From Chlamydiota bacterium (GTDB taxonomy: Bacteria; Chlamydiota; Chlamydiia; Chlamydiales; SM23-39): 19,758 nucleotides of DNA. The notes beneath the pieces are model-generated. The model had not been told where the DNA came from. It did not search any database and was given only the letters and a program-made list of their open reading frames with translations. The stretch is taken from the NCBI GenBank assembly GCA_021772165.1, contig JAJFMM010000230.1:1-19758 (forward strand), read 5' to 3'. Below, piece by piece: positions 7,276-15,198 of the stretch (within the stretch, counting starts at the first letter, position 1; each line of letters begins with the position of its first letter). Both the position numbers and the translations under genes were made by a program.

Positions 7276-8091
7276 ATGAATAAAAACAACTTCTGGAGTA
7301 ACGTAGCTCTTAAAATGAATCAGAAATTTGATCTAGAGAACTTTAAAACCTGGGAGGTCGTTCAACAGGTTCCGATTTACTGCCACAAAGATATAGGAAA
7401 TTATAGCGCTAGCCTTCACGCTCCTTATTCCAATGAAGTCTCGCAACTGATTAAAAACAAGAGGGGCGAAGAACGGAAAAAGTGGATCGAACTCCTTAAA
7501 GAACCATTCAGAGGACATACTTCTCAAAGCTACCAAGAAGCTTCTCTGCTTCTGTCGGGAGTTCATACATCACCTATTTTGACTTCTGCATGGGCACTAA
7601 AATCAGCTCACCACCTCCTCTCATTTGAAGATTCATCGAAGAGATCTCTTTATAGTTATGATCAGATCGTTGAAATTGGAGCTGGTATTGGAGAAACGGG
7701 TAGAATTCTTCTAGATTCAGGTTTTAAAAATCCCTACCACATTCTGGATCTTCCAGAAATCTATCGAATTTCTTCTTACTACCTCTCTCATTACCCTAAC
7801 GTCTCTTTTCACAATCGCTTCAGCAACATCCCGAATCATACAAAAACATTGGTCTTAGGCACCTGGAGTTTTTCAGAAATGCCTATGGAAGAAAGGGAGC
7901 AGATTCTGAATCACTTTAGAGGAGCAGATTTTCATTTCCTTTGGCAGGACCGATTTTTCGAACATGACAATGTAACCTATTTCCAGAGAGATCTTCGTGA
8001 AAAATTAAAAGATTATCTTTGGATCGAGAGAGAGATTCCTCATCTAAATCGAGATTACTATCTGACTGGTCTTTGCGGGGCAAAACAATGA
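7276..8091 (+). CDS. Putative sugar O-methyltransferase, copy 1
   Basis: Probable SAM-dependent methyltransferase of the putative sugar O-methyltransferase group, 271 residues, no signal peptide. An N-terminal helical region includes KEPFRGH (75-81). The SAM-binding motif QIVEIGAGIGETGRILLDSG is at 130-149, and ILDLPEIYRISSYYL at 156-170 matches the DLPE...YYL pattern of the group. TLVLGTWSFSEMP follows near the fourth strand. The substrate is unknown. The next gene is a clear paralogue and starts within the stop of this one (ATGA), so the two are co-translated and may work as a pair. The upstream ribosome site is weak (GAG). The family call rests on motif recognition. Confidence 0.75.
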   Translation: MNKNNFWSNVALKMNQKFDLENFKTWEVVQQVPIYCHKDIGNYSASLHAPYSNEVSQLIKNKRGEERKKWIELLKEPFRGHTSQSYQEASLLLSGVHTSPILTSAWALKSAHHLLSFEDSSKRSLYSYDQIVEIGAGIGETGRILLDSGFKNPYHILDLPEIYRISSYYLSHYPNVSFHNRFSNIPNHTKTLVLGTWSFSEMPMEEREQILNHFRGADFHFLWQDRFFEHDNVTYFQRDLREKLKDYLWIEREIPHLNRDYYLTGLCGAKQ

Positions 8092-8906
8092 ATGAAAAAC
8101 ATATTTACTGGAACCGTGTCGGACAAATGATGAATAGCGGTTTGAACATGGACAATTTCAAAAACTGGGACCTTGTTCGAAAAATTCCGATCTACAACTA
8201 CGGAATTGTGGACAGTCAGGTGGTTAGCATTGTCGATCCTTTTGAAGAAGAAGTGATTCAGATGCTTCAAAAAAAGAGCCCTGAAGAGCAGAAGAGATGG
8301 GCGTCTCTACTCAAAGAGCCCTTCCGCGGACATAGTTCGAAAAGCTATCTCGATGCTTCTGTGTTGCTATTCGGCCTAGATCCCTCTCCCGTTTGGGCAT
8401 CTCAGTGGGCGGTCAAATCGGCACATCACCTTCTTTTCTTTGAAGAGGTTTCCGGTCTCTTGCTAAAGAGTTATGATCAGATTGTTGAAATTGGAGCCGG
8501 CATTGGAGAGACCGCGAGAATTCTTTTAGATTCAGGATTTCAAAAGCCCTATCGCGTACTGGACCTTCCGGAAATCTATCGCATTTCCTCCTACTATCTC
8601 TCCGATTATCCGAATGTTTCTTTTCACAATCAGTTCCAGACGATACCGCGCGAGGGTAAAACACTGGTGATTGGAACCTGGAGTTTTTCAGAAATGCCGA
8701 TACCTGAGAGGGATCTGTTGGTTGAGTATTTTCATGGGGCAGATTTTCATTTCATTTGGCAGGATCTGTTTTACGAGTATGACAATCAAATGTATTTTCA
8801 AAGGACTCTTCCGGAGAAGAATCCTGACTATCAATGGATAGACAGGAAGATCATTAAATTGCAGCACGATTGGTATCTAACAGGCCTCTCAAACGCGAAC
8901 AGATAA
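8088..8906 (+). CDS. Putative sugar O-methyltransferase, copy 2
   Basis: Tandem paralogue of the preceding gene, 272 residues when started at the ATG at 8088. That start is chosen because MNEKHIYWNRVG aligns with the start of copy 1, GCGGGG lies just upstream, and it gives an ATGA overlap; a longer frame from 8019 would overlap copy 1 by 70 bases. The methyltransferase core is almost the same: QIVEIGAGIGETARILLDSG, LDLPEIYRISSYYLSDYPNVS and TLVIGTWSFSEMP. The first 60 residues and the last 60 differ more, so the copies may have different acceptors. A large palindromic repeat follows before the convergent rseP gene. Confidence 0.75.
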   Translation: MNEKHIYWNRVGQMMNSGLNMDNFKNWDLVRKIPIYNYGIVDSQVVSIVDPFEEEVIQMLQKKSPEEQKRWASLLKEPFRGHSSKSYLDASVLLFGLDPSPVWASQWAVKSAHHLLFFEEVSGLLLKSYDQIVEIGAGIGETARILLDSGFQKPYRVLDLPEIYRISSYYLSDYPNVSFHNQFQTIPREGKTLVIGTWSFSEMPIPERDLLVEYFHGADFHFIWQDLFYEYDNQMYFQRTLPEKNPDYQWIDRKIIKLQHDWYLTGLSNANR

Positions 8907-8924
8907 AATGAGCTCATTTCGGTA

Positions 8925-9101
8925 TATCCTGCCGACGCGTTAGCGGCGATCATGCCGGCGTAGCCGATCCTGTAGGCGCTTGCGCCTTATCCTGTTATTG
9001 CCTGCAGTAAAAGCGTGTTGGTGTCCAACAGAGAAGAACAAGATCGGCTCCGCCGATACAGGATCGCCTGCGGCGGCATGATCGGCTTTGCCGGCAGGAT
9101 A
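8925..9101. repeat. Second large imperfect palindrome between convergent genes
   Basis: Arms of about 70 bases (starting TATCCTGCCG at 8925 and ending with its complement at 9092-9101) surround a loop around 9000-9040. They are made of GATCCTG, GATCATGCCG and GGCGATC units like those in the palindrome at 5425-5524. The stretch 9059-9078 is the exact reverse complement of 5493-5512. It fills nearly the whole gap between copy 2 of the methyltransferase and rseP, which converge on it. Confidence 0.82.
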
Positions 9102-9117
9102 GAAAACCATTCTTACT

Positions 9118-11046
9118 TTAAAAAAAGCGGGAGAAGATGCGAGAGAGATCCTGATAGGTAATGTAGATAAAGAATGCGATCAGTAGCCCAAAGAATGGAA
9201 AGACGAGTCTCTCCATCGTTTTACCGCTAATACGACGACGCGTAGCCGCTTCATAGAGTGAAAAGACGATATGGCCGCCATCGAGTACAGGAATGGGCAA
9301 GAGGTTAACGATTCCGAGGTTGAGGCTGATGAATCCCATCCAGAAGATCGCTTCTTTGACACCTTGCGACCAGCCATATTGTACAGCTTGGACAATACCG
9401 ACAGGTCCACTCATGTATTTAGGGCTGAGGTTGCCTGAAAAGAGACTGGAAAGCGTACGCCAGGTCTCTTTGAGAACAACGCCAAATTGCTCGAGCGGAG
9501 AGGGGTTGTAGATCACCGGGCGATCAGAAAGGGAGGCTCCTAAAATGAGTTGATTCTGGTGGGTCGCAATTTGCTCAAGAGCCTCTTCCTTCACCTGAGG
9601 ATCTGCTATCTCTTCGATCTTTTTGAGAGCTGCGTCTATCTGCTCTTGTTGACCTAAGGCAACAGAGATCTCTTTGTGGGGTTTCGGCTCTATCGAATTG
9701 AGTAGGAGTAGGTGGCCAGACTCTTTGGTCGAATGCTCGAGTCCGATGGAAGAGACAATTTTCTCTAGATCCTTGGTCTCTAAGAGCTTTCCGAAGTCTG
9801 CATCGGCTTTGCTCCAAGATACAGGCGTTTGTAGAGAGGCATCTCTCTGAACGATCATCAAGACGCGTCTTTGCTGAAGCTGGTTCAGAAGATCGTAGGA
9901 TGATGAGATCGTTTTTCCATCGATGGCAACGATTCTGTCCCCTTTCTGCAAGGGATTGAAATAGGCGCAGCGCTGGCAAGTTTCAAAGGCTTTTTTCTGA
10001 TCTGCCTCGTCGATGAAATCGAGGCGTCCCTCTACTTTACCGGAATGGGAAAGCAGGTAGGGTATGAAATAGAGGTTCTCAAAGCGGCCACTTAAGTTTT
10101 CTTCATGTTGCCAGTCGTCGAGTTCCTCTTTCTGCGTGCGCGTCATGCTAAGTTCATCGAGATGGATGCGCGGTACTTTAGAGTGAAAGATGGTCTCCCC
10201 TCTCTGCACTGTCAAGAATGTAGAGGATTCGTTGACTGCGTGAGTCAGATGGGGTCGAGAGTAGAGAATTTCGCCATCGAGCCAGAGGATTCTATCGTGA
10301 TTCTGAATGCCGCTGTTTGCTATCGGCGATTCAGGTGGAACGGGCTTTCCCAGATCGTCATAAATAAGATAGGAGGCGGGAGAGAGGATGCCAATGGAGC
10401 GTTCGTTGTGCTGAGATTGCTGCAGAGCGTAGTTGTTTAGCGTGTAGTCGAAATTGGTTTTTTTGCCGGTGAGGGGCTCGACTTTATAGCCTTGGACCCG
10501 GTTCTGGCTGTTTTTCATAATTCCGGCGATCATGAGATCTTTGAAACCGGAGAAGGTACGGCCGTCGTAGCTTTCGATCAGATCTCCGGGACGAACTCCT
10601 TTTTCATAGAGCGCTGTCTGAGGATCGATCCAGCCGATGCGATGGGTAAATTCTTGAAACTGTTTTTCACGTCCTCCGGAAATCCAGAGAATGCCAAAGA
10701 GTAGAAGTCCAAAGACAATATTAACGGCAGGTCCCATGAAAGAGACTTGGATTCTCTGCCAGGCCGATTTACTGTAAAAACCGTCTTTTACATCGTGTGG
10801 CTCTTTATCATCTTCACGCTGCATGCCGGCAATTTTGACGAATCCGCCAAAGGGAATCCAGCTGATCTGCCAGCGCACGCCATTTTTGATCCATGAGATG
10901 ATCGGGCGTCCGAAGCCTACGGAAAATGCTTCGACTTTCATCCCCGTTCTGCGAGCCATCCAGAAGTGGCCTAGCTCGTGAATAAAAACAAGAAATCCTA
11001 GTCCTAAAATGGCTAGAAGGAGTGTAAAAATACTTTCAAAACCCAT
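9118..11046 (-). CDS. rseP: Site-2 intramembrane metalloprotease RseP (large chlamydial type)
   Basis: Zinc-dependent protease of the inner membrane that cleaves transmembrane segments such as anti-sigma factors. It has 642 residues, clearly longer than the roughly 450 of E. coli RseP. The zinc motif HELGH is at 23-27 in the first membrane segment. The second zinc ligand motif NLLPIPVLDGGH is near the C-terminus (Asp589). The extra length is in the middle soluble part, where PDZ-like stretches can be seen (GVRPGDLIESYDG, LQKGDRIVAIDGK). Chlamydial homologues are, from memory, also long (about 620), so this is a lineage trait rather than a fusion error. It starts 4 bases after the dxr stop, in the ytg-dxr-rseP operon. 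Confidence 0.93.
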   Translation of the reverse strand: MGFESIFTLLLAILGLGFLVFIHELGHFWMARRTGMKVEAFSVGFGRPIISWIKNGVRWQISWIPFGGFVKIAGMQREDDKEPHDVKDGFYSKSAWQRIQVSFMGPAVNIVFGLLLFGILWISGGREKQFQEFTHRIGWIDPQTALYEKGVRPGDLIESYDGRTFSGFKDLMIAGIMKNSQNRVQGYKVEPLTGKKTNFDYTLNNYALQQSQHNERSIGILSPASYLIYDDLGKPVPPESPIANSGIQNHDRILWLDGEILYSRPHLTHAVNESSTFLTVQRGETIFHSKVPRIHLDELSMTRTQKEELDDWQHEENLSGRFENLYFIPYLLSHSGKVEGRLDFIDEADQKKAFETCQRCAYFNPLQKGDRIVAIDGKTISSSYDLLNQLQQRRVLMIVQRDASLQTPVSWSKADADFGKLLETKDLEKIVSSIGLEHSTKESGHLLLLNSIEPKPHKEISVALGQQEQIDAALKKIEEIADPQVKEEALEQIATHQNQLILGASLSDRPVIYNPSPLEQFGVVLKETWRTLSSLFSGNLSPKYMSGPVGIVQAVQYGWSQGVKEAIFWMGFISLNLGIVNLLPIPVLDGGHIVFSLYEAATRRRISGKTMERLVFPFFGLLIAFFIYITYQDLSRIFSRFF

Positions 11047-11050
11047 CAGA

Positions 11051-12187
11051 CTATAGTTCCTTAGCTTTCATTCTGTTTTCTCTGTCTACGGCAAGAACCG
11101 TCTCTAAGGTTAGCACATCAGTTGCACTGTGGGAAGACATTAATTTTTCCAGTTTTGTACCAATGTCGATCCAGTTTAGTTCTCCATTTAAGAAGCGATC
11201 GACGAGGATCTCATTGGCGGCATTGAGGGCGCAGGAGTAGCTGCGGCCCATCTTAAGGGACTCTTCAGCCAGCTTGAGACATGTAAATTTTTTTCTATCC
11301 GGCGACTCGAAGGTGAGCTGTCCATTTTTCAGGAAATCAAAAGGCGGCATCAGTCCCGGTCGGCGATTCGGCCAGGTTAGAGCGTACTGGATCGGTAGCA
11401 CCATGTCCGGTTCGCTCATTTGCGCCAGCATCGAGCCGTCACAGTACTCTACACAGCTGTGGATGATGCTTTGCGGATGGACGATAACCTCAATTCTTTC
11501 CGGTGCAACGCCAAAGAGCCAGCGCGCTTCGATCAGCTCAAGGCCTTTATTCATTAGTGTGGAGGAGTCGATCGTCACTTTGGGGCCCATGCGCCAGTTG
11601 GGATGTGCGAGAGCTTCTTCGATTGAGACGGTTTGCAGCTGTTTGAGGGTAAGCGCTCGGAAGGGGCCTCCCGATGCGGTCAGGATCATTCTCCGCAGTT
11701 CGGAGGCGCTGTTTCCTTCAAGACACTGGAAAAGAGCGCTATGTTCGCTATCGACGGGGAGGAGCTTGATGCCTTTTTCCTCTGCTCGCTTGGCAACGAG
11801 CTCTCCTGCCGAGACGAGGATCTCCTTGTTGGCAAGACCGATCTGTTTGCCGGCTGCTATGGCAGCAAGGGCGGGCTCGAGGCCGGCGATTCCGGACATG
11901 GCGAGCATCGTAAAATCTGCATCCGGATGGGCAGCGGCGAGGATGAGTCCTTCCGGACCTTCGACGACATCCACTTGCGGCATTCTTTTGCGAAACTCAG
12001 CGGCTTTCACGGGATCGCTGATGGCAACGAGAAGAGGTTGAAATTCTCTAACCTGAGCTTCTAAAAGATCGAGGTTGGAGCGCGCTGCGAGTGCAACGAC
12101 TTTCAGTTCCTCTTTCAAGTGGCGAACCACCTTTAGAGTGCTGCGGCCAATCGAGCCGGTACTTCCGAGAAGTGCAATTTTTTTCAT
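11051..12187 (-). CDS. dxr: 1-deoxy-D-xylulose 5-phosphate reductoisomerase
   Basis: Second step of the non-mevalonate isoprenoid pathway: DXP to 2-C-methylerythritol 4-phosphate with NADPH and a divalent metal. It has 378 residues, slightly short but complete. NADPH loop GSTGSIG is at 8-14. Metal ligands Asp146 and Glu148 lie in PVDSEHSALFQ. TASGGPFR is at 170-177. The flexible loop and active site HPNWRMGPKVTIDSSTLMNK starts at His195, with Asn213, Lys214 and Glu217 as the expected substrate and metal residues. It lies 19 bases after ytgD and 4 before rseP in the same transcript. Expression with a metal transporter may be only a matter of conserved order. Confidence 0.97.
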   Translation of the reverse strand: MKKIALLGSTGSIGRSTLKVVRHLKEELKVVALAARSNLDLLEAQVREFQPLLVAISDPVKAAEFRKRMPQVDVVEGPEGLILAAAHPDADFTMLAMSGIAGLEPALAAIAAGKQIGLANKEILVSAGELVAKRAEEKGIKLLPVDSEHSALFQCLEGNSASELRRMILTASGGPFRALTLKQLQTVSIEEALAHPNWRMGPKVTIDSSTLMNKGLELIEARWLFGVAPERIEVIVHPQSIIHSCVEYCDGSMLAQMSEPDMVLPIQYALTWPNRRPGLMPPFDFLKNGQLTFESPDRKKFTCLKLAEESLKMGRSYSCALNAANEILVDRFLNGELNWIDIGTKLEKLMSSHSATDVLTLETVLAVDRENRMKAKEL

Positions 12188-12206
12188 GAAAAAGAGACTA
12201 CCGTTT

Positions 12207-13133
12207 TCAAGCTTTTTTGAAAGCTCGAATTGTTCGAGCGAGTGGATAGAAAAGGGCTAAGAGAACGGAAATGATCCCTCCGGTAGAGAGCGCCAAATCA
12301 TAATAAGTCAGTAGGTGACGAGCCAGTGCAACGCCAATGAGAACAGCCAAACAGCCGATTGCAGGAGCGAGAACAAGCAGCTTTCCCAGCTTGTGTGTGA
12401 AGAGACGAGCGGTCAGATAGGGCCCCACCAAAAAGGAGAGAACAAGAAGGACACCGACGGCGCGAAAAGCACCAATACAGCTCGCTGCAGTGAGAAAGAG
12501 CAGCAGGGCGTGGAAAAAACCGCAGGGAATGCCCATCGTCGATGCAGAGGAGCGGTCAAATGTTGAGAATTGAAGAGGCCAGAAAAAGAGTGCGATCAGC
12601 GCAATATTGGTAGAGGCGAGCAGAGCCGCGGTTGACAGATCGCCTATTTTCAGGGCGTCGGCATTGCCCATGACTGCTTCAACACCAAGATGAGTGTCGC
12701 GTGTAAAGAGCGTCACGGCGAGGATGCCGATGGAGAAGAGCGAGGTGAAAACCAGCCCGACTGCCGCATCTGCTTGCAGGCGGAACATACGCGTCAGCGA
12801 TCCGGTGAAAAGAGCTGTGAGGAGCGCCGAGGCGAAAGCGCCAACGAGGAGATGAGGAAGGGAAAGCGATCCTGCTGATCCAAAAAGCATTTTCGATACG
12901 AGAAAACTGATGGCTATGCCGAGTAAAATGGTATGCGAGAGAGAATTTGCGAGCATCGTCATACGCTTCAACACAAGAAAGGGACCGAGTAGAGCACAAG
13001 AGATCGCAATACAGCCTAAGACGAGAAGCTGCACTTCATCAGATACAGGTGCACTGCCGGAGAAGAGAGAGAAAAGACGGCGCCCGAAAGTGGCAAAAAA
13101 CTGCCAGAAATCATTGTTCCAGTAGGGACTCAT
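12207..13133 (-). CDS. ytgD: Metal ABC transporter permease YtgD (ZnuB/TroD family)
   Basis: Second membrane permease of the Mn/Fe/Zn-type ABC importer, 308 residues from the ATG at 13133; an in-frame TTG directly precedes it. It has 8-9 hydrophobic segments. The ABC-3 family pattern is visible in LGCIAISCALLGPFLVLKRMTMLANSLSHTILLGIA near residues 50-75 and in FRAVGVLLVLSFLVGPYLTARL around 220-245. The start overlaps the ytgCR stop by one base (TGATG). It pairs with the permease half of YtgCR to form a heterodimeric channel, as in Chlamydia. Confidence 0.92.
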   Translation of the reverse strand: MSPYWNNDFWQFFATFGRRLFSLFSGSAPVSDEVQLLVLGCIAISCALLGPFLVLKRMTMLANSLSHTILLGIAISFLVSKMLFGSAGSLSLPHLLVGAFASALLTALFTGSLTRMFRLQADAAVGLVFTSLFSIGILAVTLFTRDTHLGVEAVMGNADALKIGDLSTAALLASTNIALIALFFWPLQFSTFDRSSASTMGIPCGFFHALLLFLTAASCIGAFRAVGVLLVLSFLVGPYLTARLFTHKLGKLLVLAPAIGCLAVLIGVALARHLLTYYDLALSTGGIISVLLALFYPLARTIRAFKKA

Positions 13134-14443
13134 CAATGGCTCTCCGGAATAGGCTGATCGTGGGGATCGAGCCTCGGGTTACTGAGCTGCTCCGAGAGGC
13201 GCTCACCGAATTCAGAGGTCAAGATATGCTCCATCTCTTCTGCGCTGTGATGCACTTTATCTTCTGGCCAACCGAGCTCGGAGAGATAGACTTCCCAAAG
13301 GCGGTGGAGGCGCACGATGTGCGTCGCTTTACGATGCCCATCTTGCGTCAGAATAATATTACGTTGGTTTAGGACAAGCCACCCTGACCTGCGCATGCGA
13401 TAGATCAGCCAGGAGAAAATGGGCCGACCCAGATGATGCGTTTGCTGTAGAGTTGCAAAGGGAATCGCTTCTTTTTTCCAGACGGCTTTCAGAATGTTCT
13501 CCTCTACACAGCGCAACCGGAAACGGAGAATGCGCAACATCCGTGTCGCAAGTCCTCGTTTGGGAGCGAAGAGAAGAGAGAGAATCGCAAAAGCTGTTCC
13601 GGTCAAAACGATCATAGGTCCCGTCGGCAGAGAGAGTCTCTTCTCCGGGAATAGCGCGCTGAGTGCAGTCGATCCCTCAACGGATGCGTAGTTTCCTATG
13701 AACCCGCTCGCAATGCCAAAAAGGCCGGCCAAGCAGAAAACCACACTGAGGCGATTCGAAAATTGACGCGCGGCGACCGCAGGGGCAATCAACATGCCTG
13801 ACATGAGAATCACGCCCACGCTGCGAATGCCGATGACCACCGAGAGGATGAATAAAAAAGAGATCGCTATCGATAAAAATTTAGAAGAGATCGCAGCGCT
13901 TTGTGAAAAATCGCGATCGAAGAGCATCGCCTGCAGAGGGCGGTAGGCAGCTACAATGAATAGAACGACAACGCCTGCCAGGATGCTATAGATCAGAATA
14001 TGGATGTCGGTCATGGTCGCAGCCTGTCCATAGAGATAGAGCTGCACCTGCTTGGCAAAAGCGGGAAAAGTTCCTTGCAGCCAGCTAGAGGCGAGCACGC
14101 CGAAACCAAAGAATGAAGCGAGTACAAAACAGAGAGCCGCATCGGGGGGGACTTTTGCCTTTTTCTCAAGCCACTCGATTGCGCCAAGTCCTAACGTAGA
14201 AAAGATGAGCGCGCCAATCAGAGCAAAAAAGAGTCCGGCTCCATCTACGTCCGCACCCAAGGCAGCGCAGCAAGCCATCCCCAGAACCACACCGGGATAG
14301 GCTGCATGAGAAAGAGATTCTCCGACTAGAGAGCGCTTTTTTAGAAAAACAACGACGCCCATCAAAGACGCGGCCAGACACATGAGCATGCAGCCCAAGG
14401 TCGGCGCCCTTAAAATAGGATCTAGAAAATAGTCTAGCATCAT
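13133..14443 (-). CDS. ytgC: Metal ABC permease fused to a DtxR-type regulator (YtgCR)
   Basis: A 436-residue fusion. Residues 1-295 are an ABC-3 family permease with 8-9 membrane segments, KKRSLVGESLSHAAYPGVVLG at 35-55 and IRSVGVILMSGMLIAPAVAARQ at 206-227. Residues about 300-436 are a soluble DtxR-like domain: a helix-turn-helix (LGRPIFSWLIYRMRRSGWLVL), then HRLWEVYL and VHHSAEEMEH, ending with DPHDQPIP. Matching DtxR positions gives ligands His380, Glu384, His398, Glu402, Glu405 and His406. In C. trachomatis the homologous YtgCR is cleaved to free the repressor YtgR, so the same is inferred here. It overlaps ytgB by ATGA. There is no frameshift between the two halves. No Trp-Trp-Trp run is seen. 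Confidence 0.93.
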   Translation of the reverse strand: MMLDYFLDPILRAPTLGCMLMCLAASLMGVVVFLKKRSLVGESLSHAAYPGVVLGMACCAALGADVDGAGLFFALIGALIFSTLGLGAIEWLEKKAKVPPDAALCFVLASFFGFGVLASSWLQGTFPAFAKQVQLYLYGQAATMTDIHILIYSILAGVVVLFIVAAYRPLQAMLFDRDFSQSAAISSKFLSIAISFLFILSVVIGIRSVGVILMSGMLIAPAVAARQFSNRLSVVFCLAGLFGIASGFIGNYASVEGSTALSALFPEKRLSLPTGPMIVLTGTAFAILSLLFAPKRGLATRMLRILRFRLRCVEENILKAVWKKEAIPFATLQQTHHLGRPIFSWLIYRMRRSGWLVLNQRNIILTQDGHRKATHIVRLHRLWEVYLSELGWPEDKVHHSAEEMEHILTSEFGERLSEQLSNPRLDPHDQPIPESH

Positions 14444-15198
14444 TCCAGTCCGCTGATTGTTTTTACAGAAAGCGCTGTCGCCTCTTCAAAAAGCGGTTGT
14501 GTTTTACCAAAAGCGCGTCCCAAACATTCTTGATTGTAAATTTCAGAAACGGGGCCGCAGGCGATCAAGTGACGATTGAGAAGGAGTAGCCAGTCGAAAT
14601 AGCGCTCTGCGCTCGGTAGATCGTGAAATACAATCAGAATCGTCTTCCCTTTTTCTTTCAGTCCTAAAAGGATTTCGTAAATCGCCTTTTCCGTTGTGAG
14701 ATCGACGCCGCTAAATGGCTCGTCGAGCAGAAGGATTTCCGGCTCTTGCACAAGCGCGCGGGCAAGAAAGAGTCTCTGCTGCTGACCTCCGGAGAGCTGA
14801 CTGATCTGACGGCTTGCATACTCTTCCATTCCAACTTGTTTCAGCGCTCGTTCCGCCGCTTCGCGATCAGATTTGCGCGGACGGCCAAAGAGGCCAAGGC
14901 GGTTGTAGCGCCCCATCAGGACGACATCAAACGCTGTAATGGGAAAATCCCAATCGACAGACTCTCTCTGAGGTACGTAGGCAATTTTTTTGCGCATTTT
15001 AGATAGAGGCTGACCGAAAAAAGTGATCGTACCGGACAGCGGCTTTACCAGACCCATGGCGGCCTTGAGCAGCGTGCTTTTGCCCGCTCCATTAGGTCCA
15101 GCAATACCACAGAGGATACCGGAGGGAATAGATACCGAGAGATCCCAAAGAATAGGCGTTTTATCGTAGCCAACAGTTAAATTTTCAATTTCAATCAT
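14440..15198 (-). CDS. ytgB: Metal ABC transporter ATPase YtgB (ZnuC/TroB family)
   Basis: Cytoplasmic ATP-binding subunit of the metal importer, 252 residues. Walker A GPNGAGKST is at 34-42 and Q-loop PQRES near 76-80. The signature LSGGQQQR is at 135-142, Walker B ILLLDEP at 155-161 and the switch His at 192. The start at 15198 (MIEIENLTVGYD) is preferred over a frame that reaches 15231, because ABC ATPases of this type begin just before the first strand. It overlaps the ytgA stop by 8 bases and the ytgCR start by 4, so the operon is translationally coupled throughout. Confidence 0.96.
   Translation of the reverse strand: MIEIENLTVGYDKTPILWDLSVSIPSGILCGIAGPNGAGKSTLLKAAMGLVKPLSGTITFFGQPLSKMRKKIAYVPQRESVDWDFPITAFDVVLMGRYNRLGLFGRPRKSDREAAERALKQVGMEEYASRQISQLSGGQQQRLFLARALVQEPEILLLDEPFSGVDLTTEKAIYEILLGLKEKGKTILIVFHDLPSAERYFDWLLLLNRHLIACGPVSEIYNQECLGRAFGKTQPLFEEATALSVKTISGLE

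Noticed and set aside
8019..8087. Longer N-terminus for the second sugar methyltransferase
   Set aside because: It would overlap copy 1 by 70 bases and does not align with the start of the paralogue; ATG 8088 has a ribosome site and the ATGA overlap.
11274..12041. Long open frame (255 codons) on the plus strand
   Set aside because: It lies fully antisense to dxr, whose motifs are unambiguous; the translation is rich in Ser, Arg and Ala with no recognisable domain.
13133..14443. Sequencing frameshift joining two separate genes (permease and regulator)
   Set aside because: The fusion is the known chlamydial YtgCR form and the frame is clean across the junction.
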